DNA from: Euzebya tangerina
GTDB lineage: Bacteria > Actinomycetota > Nitriliruptoria > Euzebyales > Euzebyaceae
Direction of reading: 5' to 3'
DNA length: 64,000 nt
Assembly: GCF_003074135.1 (NCBI RefSeq)
Contig: NZ_PPDK01000001.1
Coordinates: 1,674,001-1,738,000, forward strand
The notes below the pieces were generated by a model. It made no database searches, was not told the origin of the DNA, and saw nothing but the letters and a program-made list of their open reading frames with translations. Position 1 is the first letter of the stretch. Each line of letters begins with the position of its first letter. Positions 15,730-23,705 of this stretch are shown piece after piece. Position numbers and translations under genes: made by a program.

Positions 15730-16577
15730 GCACGACATCAGCCCGGGCGGGCGCCAGCACCACCAGCCCGAGTGCCGGGACCGACGGCCTCGCGATCAGA
15801 GGGCTCGAGGTGGTCTACAACAACGCCGTCGTCGCCCTTCGCGGGGTGTCGCTGTCGGTGCCGGAGGGTGGGTTCGTCTCCGTCCTGGGAGCCAACGGCG
15901 CCGGCAAGACCACGTTGGTACGCGCCATCACCAATCTGCTGTTCGTCCACGACGGTCGTGTCCGTGATGGGTCGGTGACCTACGGCGGGCAGTCCCTCCT
16001 GGACGCCGGTGCTCGCGCCGTCGTCCGGGCCGGCATCTGCCAGGTCCCCGAGGGCCGGATGCTCTTCCCGCGGCTCACGGTCGATGAGAACCTGCGTGTC
16101 GGGGCCAGCACCCGCAAGGTGACGGCGGCCGACGTCGCCGCCGAGCTCGAACACGTCTACGAGGTCTTCCCACAGATCGCCGACCGTCGCGACGAGAAGG
16201 CGGGGTTGATGTCGGGTGGGGAGCAGCAGATGGTCGCGGTCGGTCGGGCGCTCATGGCCAAGCCCCGGCTGATGATCTGCGACGAGTTGTCCCTCGGGCT
16301 GGCACCCCTGATCGTGAAGGACCTGTTCGAACTCGTCTCCCAACTCAACCGTGAGGAGGGCATGGGCGTCCTCGTGATCGAGCAGAACGCGCGCGTCGCC
16401 CTCCAGCACTCCAACTACGGCTACGTGATGGAGACCGGCAAGGTCGTGGTGGAGGGAACCTCCGCCTCACTCAGCGAGGACGACTACGTGCAGGAGTTCT
16501 ACCTGGGTGGAGCGGGGGAGGCGAAGGACGCCTACGAGGAGCTGGTCGCCCGCTACCGGAAGGGGAACGGCTCGTGA
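15726..16577 (+). CDS. LIV-type ABC transporter ATPase (LivF family)
   Basis: A 283-residue ATP-binding subunit: Walker A GANGAGKTT near residue 58, 'CQVPEGRMLFPRLTVDENL' (the LivF pattern), signature LMSGGEQQMV, Walker B LMICDELSLGL, and a switch region in VIEQN. The first 20 residues are a Ser/Thr/Ala-rich extension not normally present in LivF. It overlaps LivM by four bases and LivG by four, so the subunits are coupled. Confidence 0.93.
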   Translation: MSTTSARAGASTTSPSAGTDGLAIRGLEVVYNNAVVALRGVSLSVPEGGFVSVLGANGAGKTTLVRAITNLLFVHDGRVRDGSVTYGGQSLLDAGARAVVRAGICQVPEGRMLFPRLTVDENLRVGASTRKVTAADVAAELEHVYEVFPQIADRRDEKAGLMSGGEQQMVAVGRALMAKPRLMICDELSLGLAPLIVKDLFELVSQLNREEGMGVLVIEQNARVALQHSNYGYVMETGKVVVEGTSASLSEDDYVQEFYLGGAGEAKDAYEELVARYRKGNGS

Positions 16578-17365
16578 GCGGCCAGACCATCCTCAGCCTG
16601 CACGACGTCACCGTGCAGTTCGGCGGCCTCAAGGCCTGCGACTCCGTCACCGTGGATGTCCAGCGGGGCGAGCTCTTCGCACTGATCGGCCCCAACGGCG
16701 CGGGCAAGACCACGCTGGTCAATGCCATCACGGGCGTGTACAGCCCCAACGAAGGGTCCCGCGTCAGCTACACCGACCCCGATGGCACCACCCATGACCT
16801 GATCGGCCGCAAGCCCCACCAGATCGTCCGCACCGGCCTGGCCCGCACGTTCCAGAACCTCGGTCTGTTCCCCGGGCTGTCGGTGCTCGACAACCTGATG
16901 CTCGGCCGGTACATCCATCAGAAGGTGGGCGTGATGTCCGGTGGGCTGTTCACCCGCGGAGCGGTGAAGGAGGAGGTGGAGGCGCGCGAGGCCGTCGAAC
17001 GGGTCCTCGACCTGCTCGAGATCCCCGAGTACCGCTGGGACGCGGTCGGCGAGCTGCCCTACGGGCTGCAGAAGCGGATCGAGTTGGGGCGGGTGCTGGC
17101 GATGGAGCCGGATCTGCTCCTGCTGGACGAACCGATGGCCGGCATGACCACCGAGGAGAAGCAGGACGTCGTCCGGTTCATCTTCGAGATCAGACTGGCG
17201 CTGGGCGTCACGGTCCTGCTGATCGAGCACGACATGGCCGTCGTCATGTCCATCGCCGATCGGGTGATGGCGCTCAACTTCGGCCAGCAGATCGCGCTCG
17301 GCACCCCTGCCGAGGTCCAGCGCAACCACGACGTCATCGAGGCCTATCTCGGAGCTGAGGGCTGA
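16574..17365 (+). CDS. LIV-type ABC transporter ATPase (LivG family)
   Basis: A 263-residue ATP-binding subunit: VQFGGLKA, Walker A GPNGAGKTT, 'GLARTFQNLGLFPGLSVLDNL' (the LivG Q-loop pattern), Walker B LLLLDEPMAGM and the switch His in LLIEHDM. The canonical LSGGQ is altered to 'LPYGLQKRIELGRV', as is usual in LivG. GTG start overlapping LivF. The stop overlaps the next gene's ATG by one base (TGATG). Confidence 0.93.
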   Translation: MSGQTILSLHDVTVQFGGLKACDSVTVDVQRGELFALIGPNGAGKTTLVNAITGVYSPNEGSRVSYTDPDGTTHDLIGRKPHQIVRTGLARTFQNLGLFPGLSVLDNLMLGRYIHQKVGVMSGGLFTRGAVKEEVEAREAVERVLDLLEIPEYRWDAVGELPYGLQKRIELGRVLAMEPDLLLLDEPMAGMTTEEKQDVVRFIFEIRLALGVTVLLIEHDMAVVMSIADRVMALNFGQQIALGTPAEVQRNHDVIEAYLGAEG

Positions 17366-19185
17366 TGGCCGGGACCGCACCCTCCGTCCTGCACTTGCTA
17401 GCCGAGCGAGCGGCGAGCGCGCCGGATGCCGATGCCCTGCTGGTCAAGCGGTACGGCCGCTGGGAGCCGCTGTCGATCGCCACGGTGTTGCGCCGGGTTG
17501 CGGCGCTGGCACACGGCTTCGCCGAGGCTGGGGTGGGACCTGGCACGGTGGTCGCGCTCGTCATGCGGCCGCACGCCCAGCGGATCCTGACCGACCTGGC
17601 GCTGCAGGCCATCGGCGCTCCGGTGGTCGGGATACCGACGGGGATGCCCGAGGACCAGATCGCCCACCTGCTCCGCGACAGCCGTGCCACCTGGGTCGTC
17701 GTCCAGAACCAGCACCTGGCCGACATCGTCCTGCCGCTGGTCGAGTCGGGTCAGGCCGGCGACGTGGAGCGGATCGCCTACGTCGACGCGGCTGGCGTCC
17801 AGGACTACGGCAGCCCGTTGCTGACCCCCTTCGCGGGCATCGAGGCGGCCGGTACGAAGGCTGTGGCGGGCAACTCGGATGCCATCGCGGCGCTCCTGGC
17901 CGACGTCCGGCCTGACGCTGTTGCGGCCATCAACTACTCCTCGGGAACCACCGGACCGCCTCGCGGTGTGCTGTTGACCAATGCCAACCTGCGGGCGTCA
18001 ACGCAGTCCACGATCCAGGCCCTGGGGTTGGCGGAGACGGACCGCGTCCTGTCATTCCGGCCGCTCTCCGACCCTGTCGAGCGGGGGGCGACGATCTTCC
18101 CTGCCCTGACCAGCGGGGCGCTGCTCGCCCTGCCCGAGTCCCGGGCCAGCGCGCAGACTGCCATGTGGGAGATCGCGCCGACCTACATCCACCTCACGCC
18201 GCGGTACATCAAGTCGATCGCGACCGGCATCCGGGTGCGGATGCAAGGCTCACGAGGACTGAAGCGGCGGGTCAGTCGCTGGTGGGTCAAGCGCTTCCAG
18301 GAGGCCCTCGAGGCAGACCAGGACGTCAGCCCGACCGCACTCTCACGTCGCGTCATCGGCTTCCCGGTCCTCGAGAAGTTGGGCCTGGATGCGGCACGGC
18401 ACGTCGTGGTGTCCGGCAGTCGGATTCCAACCGAGGGGCTGGCGTTCTTCGCTGCTCTGGGGCTCACCGTCCGACCGGCGTACTCACTCACCGAGGTCGG
18501 CGGCTTCGCGCTGCTCCCCCAGGGCGCAACCGTCCGGCGCAACACCCTCGGCACGGCCGTACCCGGCCTGGAGACGCGCATCGACGGCCGGCAGCTGCTC
18601 ATCCGTGGTGAGGCCGTCGCGGCGCACGCCCTCGAGTCCGATGGTGGCCGGGCCGCGCTGCTCGATCAGGACGGCTGGCTTGCCACCGGTGACGTCGCCA
18701 TGGAGGTCGACGGTGAGATCGCCGTCCGCGGGCGGCTGGGCGACATGATCGGGGTGCACAGCGGCGAGGGCGTGAACCTGATGGAGATCGAGGCATCCCT
18801 CACGGCCTCGCCCTACATCCGTGAGGCCATCCTCACCCCCGATGGGGACGACCTGATCCTCACGCTCGAACCTGAGGGTCGAAGCCTGGGTCGCTGGGCC
18901 ACCCGCAACGGCGTGGAGTACACGACCGAGCGGTCACTCCTCGATGATGAGCGGATCATCAGCCTCTTGCACCGAGCGGCCGACACGGCGCTCGAATCCT
19001 TCGGGAGCCTGCCCATCACCCGGACGCACATCCTCACACTGCCCCTCGCCGTTGCCGACGGGACGTTGACCCTGAACGACAAGGTGCGGCGAAATCACGT
19101 CCGCGAGGCGCCGTTCAAGGCCGGCACTCGCGACTCCGTCGAGACGGACACGCCGCAGACACGCGAGTCGACCGGAGCCAAGTAG
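17365..19185 (+). CDS. Long-chain-type acyl-CoA synthetase (FAA1/COG1022-like AMP-binding protein)
   Basis: A 606-residue AMP-binding enzyme. YSSGTTGPPRG is near residue 190 and the A7 region reads GWLATGDVAMEVDGE. A basic segment 'RMQGSRGLKRRVSRWW' between them is typical of the long-chain branch. The C-terminal catalytic loop reads LTLNDKVRRNHV. Being in the same overlapping operon as an importer suggests it activates the solute as it enters (vectorial acylation). It differs from the other seven ligases in the window, which are short-linker CaiC-like or MACS-like forms. The last 20 residues are Thr/Glu-rich. Confidence 0.85.
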   Translation: MAGTAPSVLHLLAERAASAPDADALLVKRYGRWEPLSIATVLRRVAALAHGFAEAGVGPGTVVALVMRPHAQRILTDLALQAIGAPVVGIPTGMPEDQIAHLLRDSRATWVVVQNQHLADIVLPLVESGQAGDVERIAYVDAAGVQDYGSPLLTPFAGIEAAGTKAVAGNSDAIAALLADVRPDAVAAINYSSGTTGPPRGVLLTNANLRASTQSTIQALGLAETDRVLSFRPLSDPVERGATIFPALTSGALLALPESRASAQTAMWEIAPTYIHLTPRYIKSIATGIRVRMQGSRGLKRRVSRWWVKRFQEALEADQDVSPTALSRRVIGFPVLEKLGLDAARHVVVSGSRIPTEGLAFFAALGLTVRPAYSLTEVGGFALLPQGATVRRNTLGTAVPGLETRIDGRQLLIRGEAVAAHALESDGGRAALLDQDGWLATGDVAMEVDGEIAVRGRLGDMIGVHSGEGVNLMEIEASLTASPYIREAILTPDGDDLILTLEPEGRSLGRWATRNGVEYTTERSLLDDERIISLLHRAADTALESFGSLPITRTHILTLPLAVADGTLTLNDKVRRNHVREAPFKAGTRDSVETDTPQTRESTGAK

Positions 19186-19188
19186 CCC

Positions 19189-20391
19189 GTGGACACCCTC
19201 GGCCGTCTGGTCACCGTCGAGGACGTCCGGCGCCGGGCTCGTCTTCGGCTGCCGCGCATGGCCTTCGAGTTCGTCGACGGGGGTGCCGGCGACGAGGTCA
19301 CACTGCGGGCCAACCGGACCGCCTTCGAGCAGGTGTCGATTCAGCCGAAGGTGCTGACCGGCGTGTCCGACCGGGACCTCTCGGTCTCGGTTGTGGGACA
19401 GGAGCTGGCGCTGCCGCTGGTCTTCTCGCCAGCCGGGTTGCTCCGGGTCACTCACCCGGCCGGGGAAACGGCGGCCGCCGCAGCCGCCAGCGCAGCAGGA
19501 GTCCCGTTCACCTTGAGCACCGGGTCAAGCCGTTCCATCGAGGAGGTGGCGCAAGCAGGCGGGGATGGGTTGCGCTGGTTCCAGCTGTACTTGTGGAAGG
19601 ACCGGGCGGTCGTTGAGGGCTTGTTGGACCGGGCAGCTCGCGCCGGCTACTCCGCGCTCGTACTGACCGTCGACGTACCGGTCGTCGGGCAGCGCGACCG
19701 CGACATCCGCAACGGCATGACCCTGCCGCCCCGTCCGAACCTGCGGACCGCGCTCGACACCGCATGGCGGCCGTGGTGGTGGTGGCCGGTCCTCACGGGA
19801 GAGCCGATCACGTTCGCCAACTTCACCGATCTGGGCCTGGGAGAGTCGGTGACCGAGCTCGGCCGGTTCGTCAACACCGCCATGATCAACCCCGAGCAGT
19901 CGTGGGCGGATGTGGCATGGCTTCGCGAGCAGTGGACCGGCCCGATGCTGGTGAAAGGCATCCTGCGAGCCGAGGACGCGAGCCGCAGCGTGGACTGCGG
20001 TGCCGACGCCGTGGTGGTGTCGAACCACGGCGGCCGGCAGTTGGACGGCGCGCCGGCGGCCTTCGCCGTACTGGACGAGGTCGTCGGGGCCGTGGGTGGT
20101 CGGGCTGACGTGATCCTGGATGGCGGCGTGCGCCGCGGCGCCGACGTGGTCAAGGCGCTGGCGGCCGGAGCAGCGGCCGTCATGATCGGGCGGCCCTACG
20201 TCTATGGGCTGGCGGCGGGCGGTCAAGCGGGAGTCGCTCGTGTGCTCGAGATCTTGAGTGGCGAGATCGACCGGACCTTGGCGCTGACCGGCTGTCGCCG
20301 CGCCCGCGATCTGGATCGCAGCTTCCTGCTCGATGCTCGGTTGAACTCCCGGCAATCAGCCGTTGACGGTGCCCGATCGACCCCCCTATGA
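19189..20391 (+). CDS. FMN-dependent alpha-hydroxy-acid oxidase/dehydrogenase
   Basis: A 400-residue TIM-barrel flavoprotein of the glycolate oxidase/lactate dehydrogenase/mandelate dehydrogenase family. Marks are FEFVDGGAGDE, the FMN-binding barrel strands, and the catalytic SNHGGRQLDG, in which His is the base, followed by the phosphate site GGVRRGADVVKAL and GRPYVYGLAAGG. It oxidises an L-2-hydroxy acid to the 2-keto acid. GTG start three bases after the synthetase stop. The presence of an oxidase in a transporter operon suggests that the solute or a product carries an alpha-hydroxyl group. The gene end overlaps the -10 box of the next promoter. Confidence 0.9.
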   Translation: MDTLGRLVTVEDVRRRARLRLPRMAFEFVDGGAGDEVTLRANRTAFEQVSIQPKVLTGVSDRDLSVSVVGQELALPLVFSPAGLLRVTHPAGETAAAAAASAAGVPFTLSTGSSRSIEEVAQAGGDGLRWFQLYLWKDRAVVEGLLDRAARAGYSALVLTVDVPVVGQRDRDIRNGMTLPPRPNLRTALDTAWRPWWWWPVLTGEPITFANFTDLGLGESVTELGRFVNTAMINPEQSWADVAWLREQWTGPMLVKGILRAEDASRSVDCGADAVVVSNHGGRQLDGAPAAFAVLDEVVGAVGGRADVILDGGVRRGADVVKALAAGAAAVMIGRPYVYGLAAGGQAGVARVLEILSGEIDRTLALTGCRRARDLDRSFLLDARLNSRQSAVDGARSTPL

Positions 20392-20392
20392 T
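20363..20392 (+). promoter_or_regulatory. Strong sigma-70-type promoter for the binding-protein gene
   Basis: TTGACG (20363-20368), an 18-base spacer and TATGAT (20387-20392) match the bacterial consensus closely. It lies over the end of the oxidase gene, so the binding protein can be made from its own transcript at a higher level than the membrane subunits. The operator at 20407 is immediately downstream of the expected start point. Confidence 0.7.
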
Positions 20393-20406
20393 CCGGCTAG
20401 TAGCCA

Positions 20407-20424
20407 ACCAAACAACCGGTTGGT
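20407..20424. promoter_or_regulatory. Operator site 3 of the shared 18-bp palindrome
   Basis: ACCAAACAACCGGTTGGT lies between the TATGAT -10 box and the ATG at 20448. Its arms ACCAA/TTGGT are fully symmetric. This site is downstream of the transcription start, a roadblock arrangement that differs from the other sites. Confidence 0.75.
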
Positions 20425-20447
20425 CAAACGAGTCGAGGAGACGACCG

Positions 20448-21848
20448 ATGCTCAAGAGAAAGATGCATCTGCTGGCCCTGTTGGCAGTGTTTGCCCTGAT
20501 CGCCGGCGCCTGCAGTTCCGGCGACGATGGGGACGACGGGGGTTCCGACGACACAGAAGAGACCTCGGACGACGGCGGCGATGACGGCGGGGATGATGCT
20601 GCCGCGGACGACGGTGGCGATGACGGCGGTGACGACGGGGCCGACGACAGCGGTGACGAGGGCGGCAGTACGGCGGAGGTCCCCGACAACCCCGACGTGG
20701 GTGTGGAGTCCGACGTCATCCGCATCGGCTGGATGGGTGACGCCACCGGACCGACCGCCTCGGCGCAGGCCTTCAACCTGACGGGCGCGGAGGCAGCGGT
20801 CGCCTGGTACAACGAGAACGGCGGTGTTCTTGGCCGACAGCTCGAGCTGGTGGTGAAGGACGACCAGTTCTCCGCCGAGACGGCAACCACGAACTACGCC
20901 TCTCTCACCCAGGACGACGGCATCATCGCGATCGTCCAGATGGGCGGCTCGCAGATCTCCACTGCGCTGATGGCCAACGTCGAGGAGGACGGCGTCCCGG
21001 TTATCAGCCTGCCCCAGACCATCGACATCCAACTCGATGTTCCGAGCGCCTACAACAACATCGCGCACTACGGCGATGAAGCCCGCGTGGCTGTGGCCTA
21101 CGTCGGCGAGCAGCTCGGCAGCGTCGAGGACGCGGTCATGGCTGTTGTCCAGCTGGAGCTGCCTTCGGGTGATGAGTGGGATGTCTACATCCAGGACGCG
21201 TTGGAGCAAGGCGGCGGAACCTACGCCGGACGCGTGTTGCTGAACCCGGGCTCACCTGACTATGCGGGCGCGGTCACGCAGATCCAGGAGCTGATCAACA
21301 ACGACGGCGTCAACTACCTCGCCATCCACGGTGCGCCGTCCCACGGCCTCGGGTTCGTGACGGAGATGGTCGCCAACGGCATCGACACGCCGATCGTCGG
21401 CATCCACGGCATGGCAGGTGGTGCGATCTACCAGGAGGGTCCACCGGAGGCCGCCGACCTGATCCGCGGCGTGCACTCCTTCCTCCCGGCCACGAGTGAC
21501 TGCGAGACCTGTGAGGTCATCCGTGAGTTCGTCGCCGGAACGGAGTGGGAGGACGACATCATCGAGCTCAACTTCTCCGACGGCTGGCAGGACATCATGA
21601 TCACCGTCCAGGCCATGGAGCGGGCTGCTGAGGCAGATGGCGAGCTGACGTGGGAGACCATGAACACGGCGCTGAAGTCTGCCCCGTTCGACACCGGCGG
21701 CCTGACGTGTGAGGTCGACTGGACCACGAGTCAGCACAGTCCCTGTGCGGCACCGTTCGAGTGGACCGGTGACAGCCTCGTGGCGGTTGGCGGCTTCGAT
21801 GCCTACAGCGACGCCATCGTCGAGGAGTACGGCCTGCTGGAGAGCTGA
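20448..21848 (+). CDS. LIV-type ABC transporter substrate-binding lipoprotein
   Basis: A 466-residue lipoprotein: MLKRKM, a hydrophobic run, and the lipobox AGAC with the Cys anchor near residue 21. A spacer of about 55 residues made almost only of Asp, Gly, Glu, Ser and Ala follows, then a type I periplasmic-binding fold (IRIGWMGDATGPTA, GAEAAVAWYNENGGVLGR). The ATG at 20448 is preceded by GAGGAG. It delivers solute to the LivHMFG channel encoded just upstream. A strong terminator follows. Confidence 0.92.
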   Translation: MLKRKMHLLALLAVFALIAGACSSGDDGDDGGSDDTEETSDDGGDDGGDDAAADDGGDDGGDDGADDSGDEGGSTAEVPDNPDVGVESDVIRIGWMGDATGPTASAQAFNLTGAEAAVAWYNENGGVLGRQLELVVKDDQFSAETATTNYASLTQDDGIIAIVQMGGSQISTALMANVEEDGVPVISLPQTIDIQLDVPSAYNNIAHYGDEARVAVAYVGEQLGSVEDAVMAVVQLELPSGDEWDVYIQDALEQGGGTYAGRVLLNPGSPDYAGAVTQIQELINNDGVNYLAIHGAPSHGLGFVTEMVANGIDTPIVGIHGMAGGAIYQEGPPEAADLIRGVHSFLPATSDCETCEVIREFVAGTEWEDDIIELNFSDGWQDIMITVQAMERAAEADGELTWETMNTALKSAPFDTGGLTCEVDWTTSQHSPCAAPFEWTGDSLVAVGGFDAYSDAIVEEYGLLES

Positions 21849-21868
21849 GGGGTCTCCGCGAGCGACGG

Positions 21869-21899
21869 ATGGGCGGGACCGCACTGGTCCCGCCCATCA
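21869..21899. terminator. Bidirectional stem-loop terminator
   Basis: A perfect 13-base stem (GATGGGCGGGACC / GGTCCCGCCCATC) with a five-base loop lies in the gap between the convergent binding-protein gene and the minus-strand CoA ligase. It should end transcription from both sides. Confidence 0.85.
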
Positions 21900-21995
21900 T
21901 CACGTCCGCTGTTGCTTGGGGTGGTTGTCCTCGACCCAGCGGCGGACCGATCCCGGACAGCGGACTGCTCCTCGGGTGAGGTCGTGTGGATCGGT

Positions 21996-23642
21996 TCAGC
22001 CGCCCGACGTGATCTTCGGGGCCTCCCTGATGCCGCGGCTGGTGAGTTCGTCGGCGATTCGCTCGCGGAGCACGTACTTCTTGACCTTCGTCCCCGACAT
22101 GGGCCACTCGTCGACGAAGCGGACGTAGCGCGGAACACGGAAGGTCGCGATCTGACCCCGGCAGAACTCGACCAGCTCCTCCTCCGTCAGCGCTGCGCCC
22201 GGCGCCAGTTGCACGAATGCCGCCGGCACCTCCCCGTACCTGGTGTCTGGCGCAGCTACGACGTTGACCATGGCGACTGCCGGGTGACCGATGAGGAAGC
22301 CCTCGACCTCTGCGGCCGCGACGTTCTCACCGCCGACCTTCAGCATGTCCTTCAGCCGCGAGACGAAGGTGACCCGGCCTTCGGCGTCGACGGTCCCCAT
22401 GTCCCCGGTGTGGAAGAACCCGAGGTCGTCGAACACCTCGGCTGTTCTGTCCGGGTCGCGGAAGTAGCCGTCGAAGGCGTTTGGGCCGCGGTAGCAGATC
22501 TCGCCCAACTCGCCGGGTTCCACCGTCTGACCCGTGACCGGGTCGACGGCCCTCACCTCCATCCCCGGCATCGGGTGACCACCGGTGGTGATCCGCTGCT
22601 CCAGAGCATCGTCCGGCAGCGCGAGTGAGAGGAAGGCGCACGCCTCGGTCTGCCCGAAGCAGTTGACAACCGACGCGTCTGGATGCGCCGCCTGCACCTT
22701 TCGGAGCCGCTCGGGAACGCCGACGCACAGGACGATCCGAAGTGCCGTTGCCTCGGCGTCGAAGTCGTCGTGACCGATCACGGGCAGCCAGATCGTCTCG
22801 AACCCCGGCAGTGCGATGGTGCAGCGCTCGGCGACCAGCTGAGCGACCACCGCAGTTGGGTCGAAACGGCCGGAGTGGACGTAGGCGCACCCGCCGTACA
22901 GCGACCCGATCGCGAAGGCGATCCCACCGATGTGGAACAGCGGCAGGACGGTCCAGATCCGGTCCTCGTCCGTCAGGGCCATCCGCTGGACCGTCCCCTG
23001 GCCATAGCGGCAGAAGGCCTCATGGCTGATCAGCGCCCCCTTCGGCGCCGCGGTCGTACCGGAGGTGTAGACGACGAGCGCAGCATCTCGTATCCGCACG
23101 GCAGCGGCGCGTTGCCGAAGCGTCGCGTCGTCGATGGCGTCGCCGGCGGCCTCGAAGTCCGTCTGGGCCTGGAAGGCGCCGCTGGGCGTGTCGCCGAGCA
23201 CCACCAGTGTGGTGAGGTCGGGGTAGTCCTCCCCCTCGATCAGATCGCCCAGCAGGGTGAGGAAGTCGGTGGCTCCGGGGCCGGACTGCGTCGGGGCCGT
23301 GACGAGCACCCGGATGCCCGCGTGTCCGATGACGGTGCGCAACTCGAAGGCCTTGAAGCGGTTGTTGATCGGCACGGCCAACGCCCCGACCTTGGCGGCG
23401 CCGTAGATGATCGCCAGGGCCTCCGGGCAGTCGTGCAGCATGTAGCCGACCCGGTCTCCGTGCTCGACACCGGCGGCGATGAGCCCCTTCGCCATCCGGT
23501 CCGATGCTGCGGCCATGTCGCCGAAGGTCAGTCGTCGGTCCGGGAAGACGATGGACTCGCCGTCGGGGTCCTCGTGGGCGCGACGGTCGACGAGGTCACC
23601 GATCGTCGTGGCTTCGATCCAGGTTCGGGGTGTGGTGATCAT
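21996..23642 (-). CDS. Acyl-CoA ligase (ANL superfamily)
   Basis: A 548-residue AMP-forming ligase: YTSGTTAAPKGA near residue 191 (AA replaces the usual GP), NCFGQTEAC (A5), FFHTGDMGTVDAEG (A7), SRLKDMLKVGGENVAAAEVE (hinge/A8), and a C-terminal Lys in SGTKVKKYVL. ATG start at 23642. It is the last gene of the long minus-strand operon that begins at 32819, after the TPP enzyme (63-base gap), and it ends near the bidirectional terminator. It probably activates a carboxylic acid; which one cannot be read from sequence. Confidence 0.9.
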   Translation of the reverse strand: MITTPRTWIEATTIGDLVDRRAHEDPDGESIVFPDRRLTFGDMAAASDRMAKGLIAAGVEHGDRVGYMLHDCPEALAIIYGAAKVGALAVPINNRFKAFELRTVIGHAGIRVLVTAPTQSGPGATDFLTLLGDLIEGEDYPDLTTLVVLGDTPSGAFQAQTDFEAAGDAIDDATLRQRAAAVRIRDAALVVYTSGTTAAPKGALISHEAFCRYGQGTVQRMALTDEDRIWTVLPLFHIGGIAFAIGSLYGGCAYVHSGRFDPTAVVAQLVAERCTIALPGFETIWLPVIGHDDFDAEATALRIVLCVGVPERLRKVQAAHPDASVVNCFGQTEACAFLSLALPDDALEQRITTGGHPMPGMEVRAVDPVTGQTVEPGELGEICYRGPNAFDGYFRDPDRTAEVFDDLGFFHTGDMGTVDAEGRVTFVSRLKDMLKVGGENVAAAEVEGFLIGHPAVAMVNVVAAPDTRYGEVPAAFVQLAPGAALTEEELVEFCRGQIATFRVPRYVRFVDEWPMSGTKVKKYVLRERIADELTSRGIREAPKITSGG

Positions 23643-23705
23643 GCTCTGGCTCCGGAGATGGTTGAGGACGGTCGTGCGATGTGGACGCGTGCGGCAGGTC
23701 GGGCG

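Noticed and set aside
13719-21848. Branched-chain amino acid transporter as the final assignment
   Set aside because: The families match LivHMFGK, but the operon contains an acyl-CoA synthetase and an FMN oxidase and shares an operator with catabolic genes, so amino acid specificity is not assumed.
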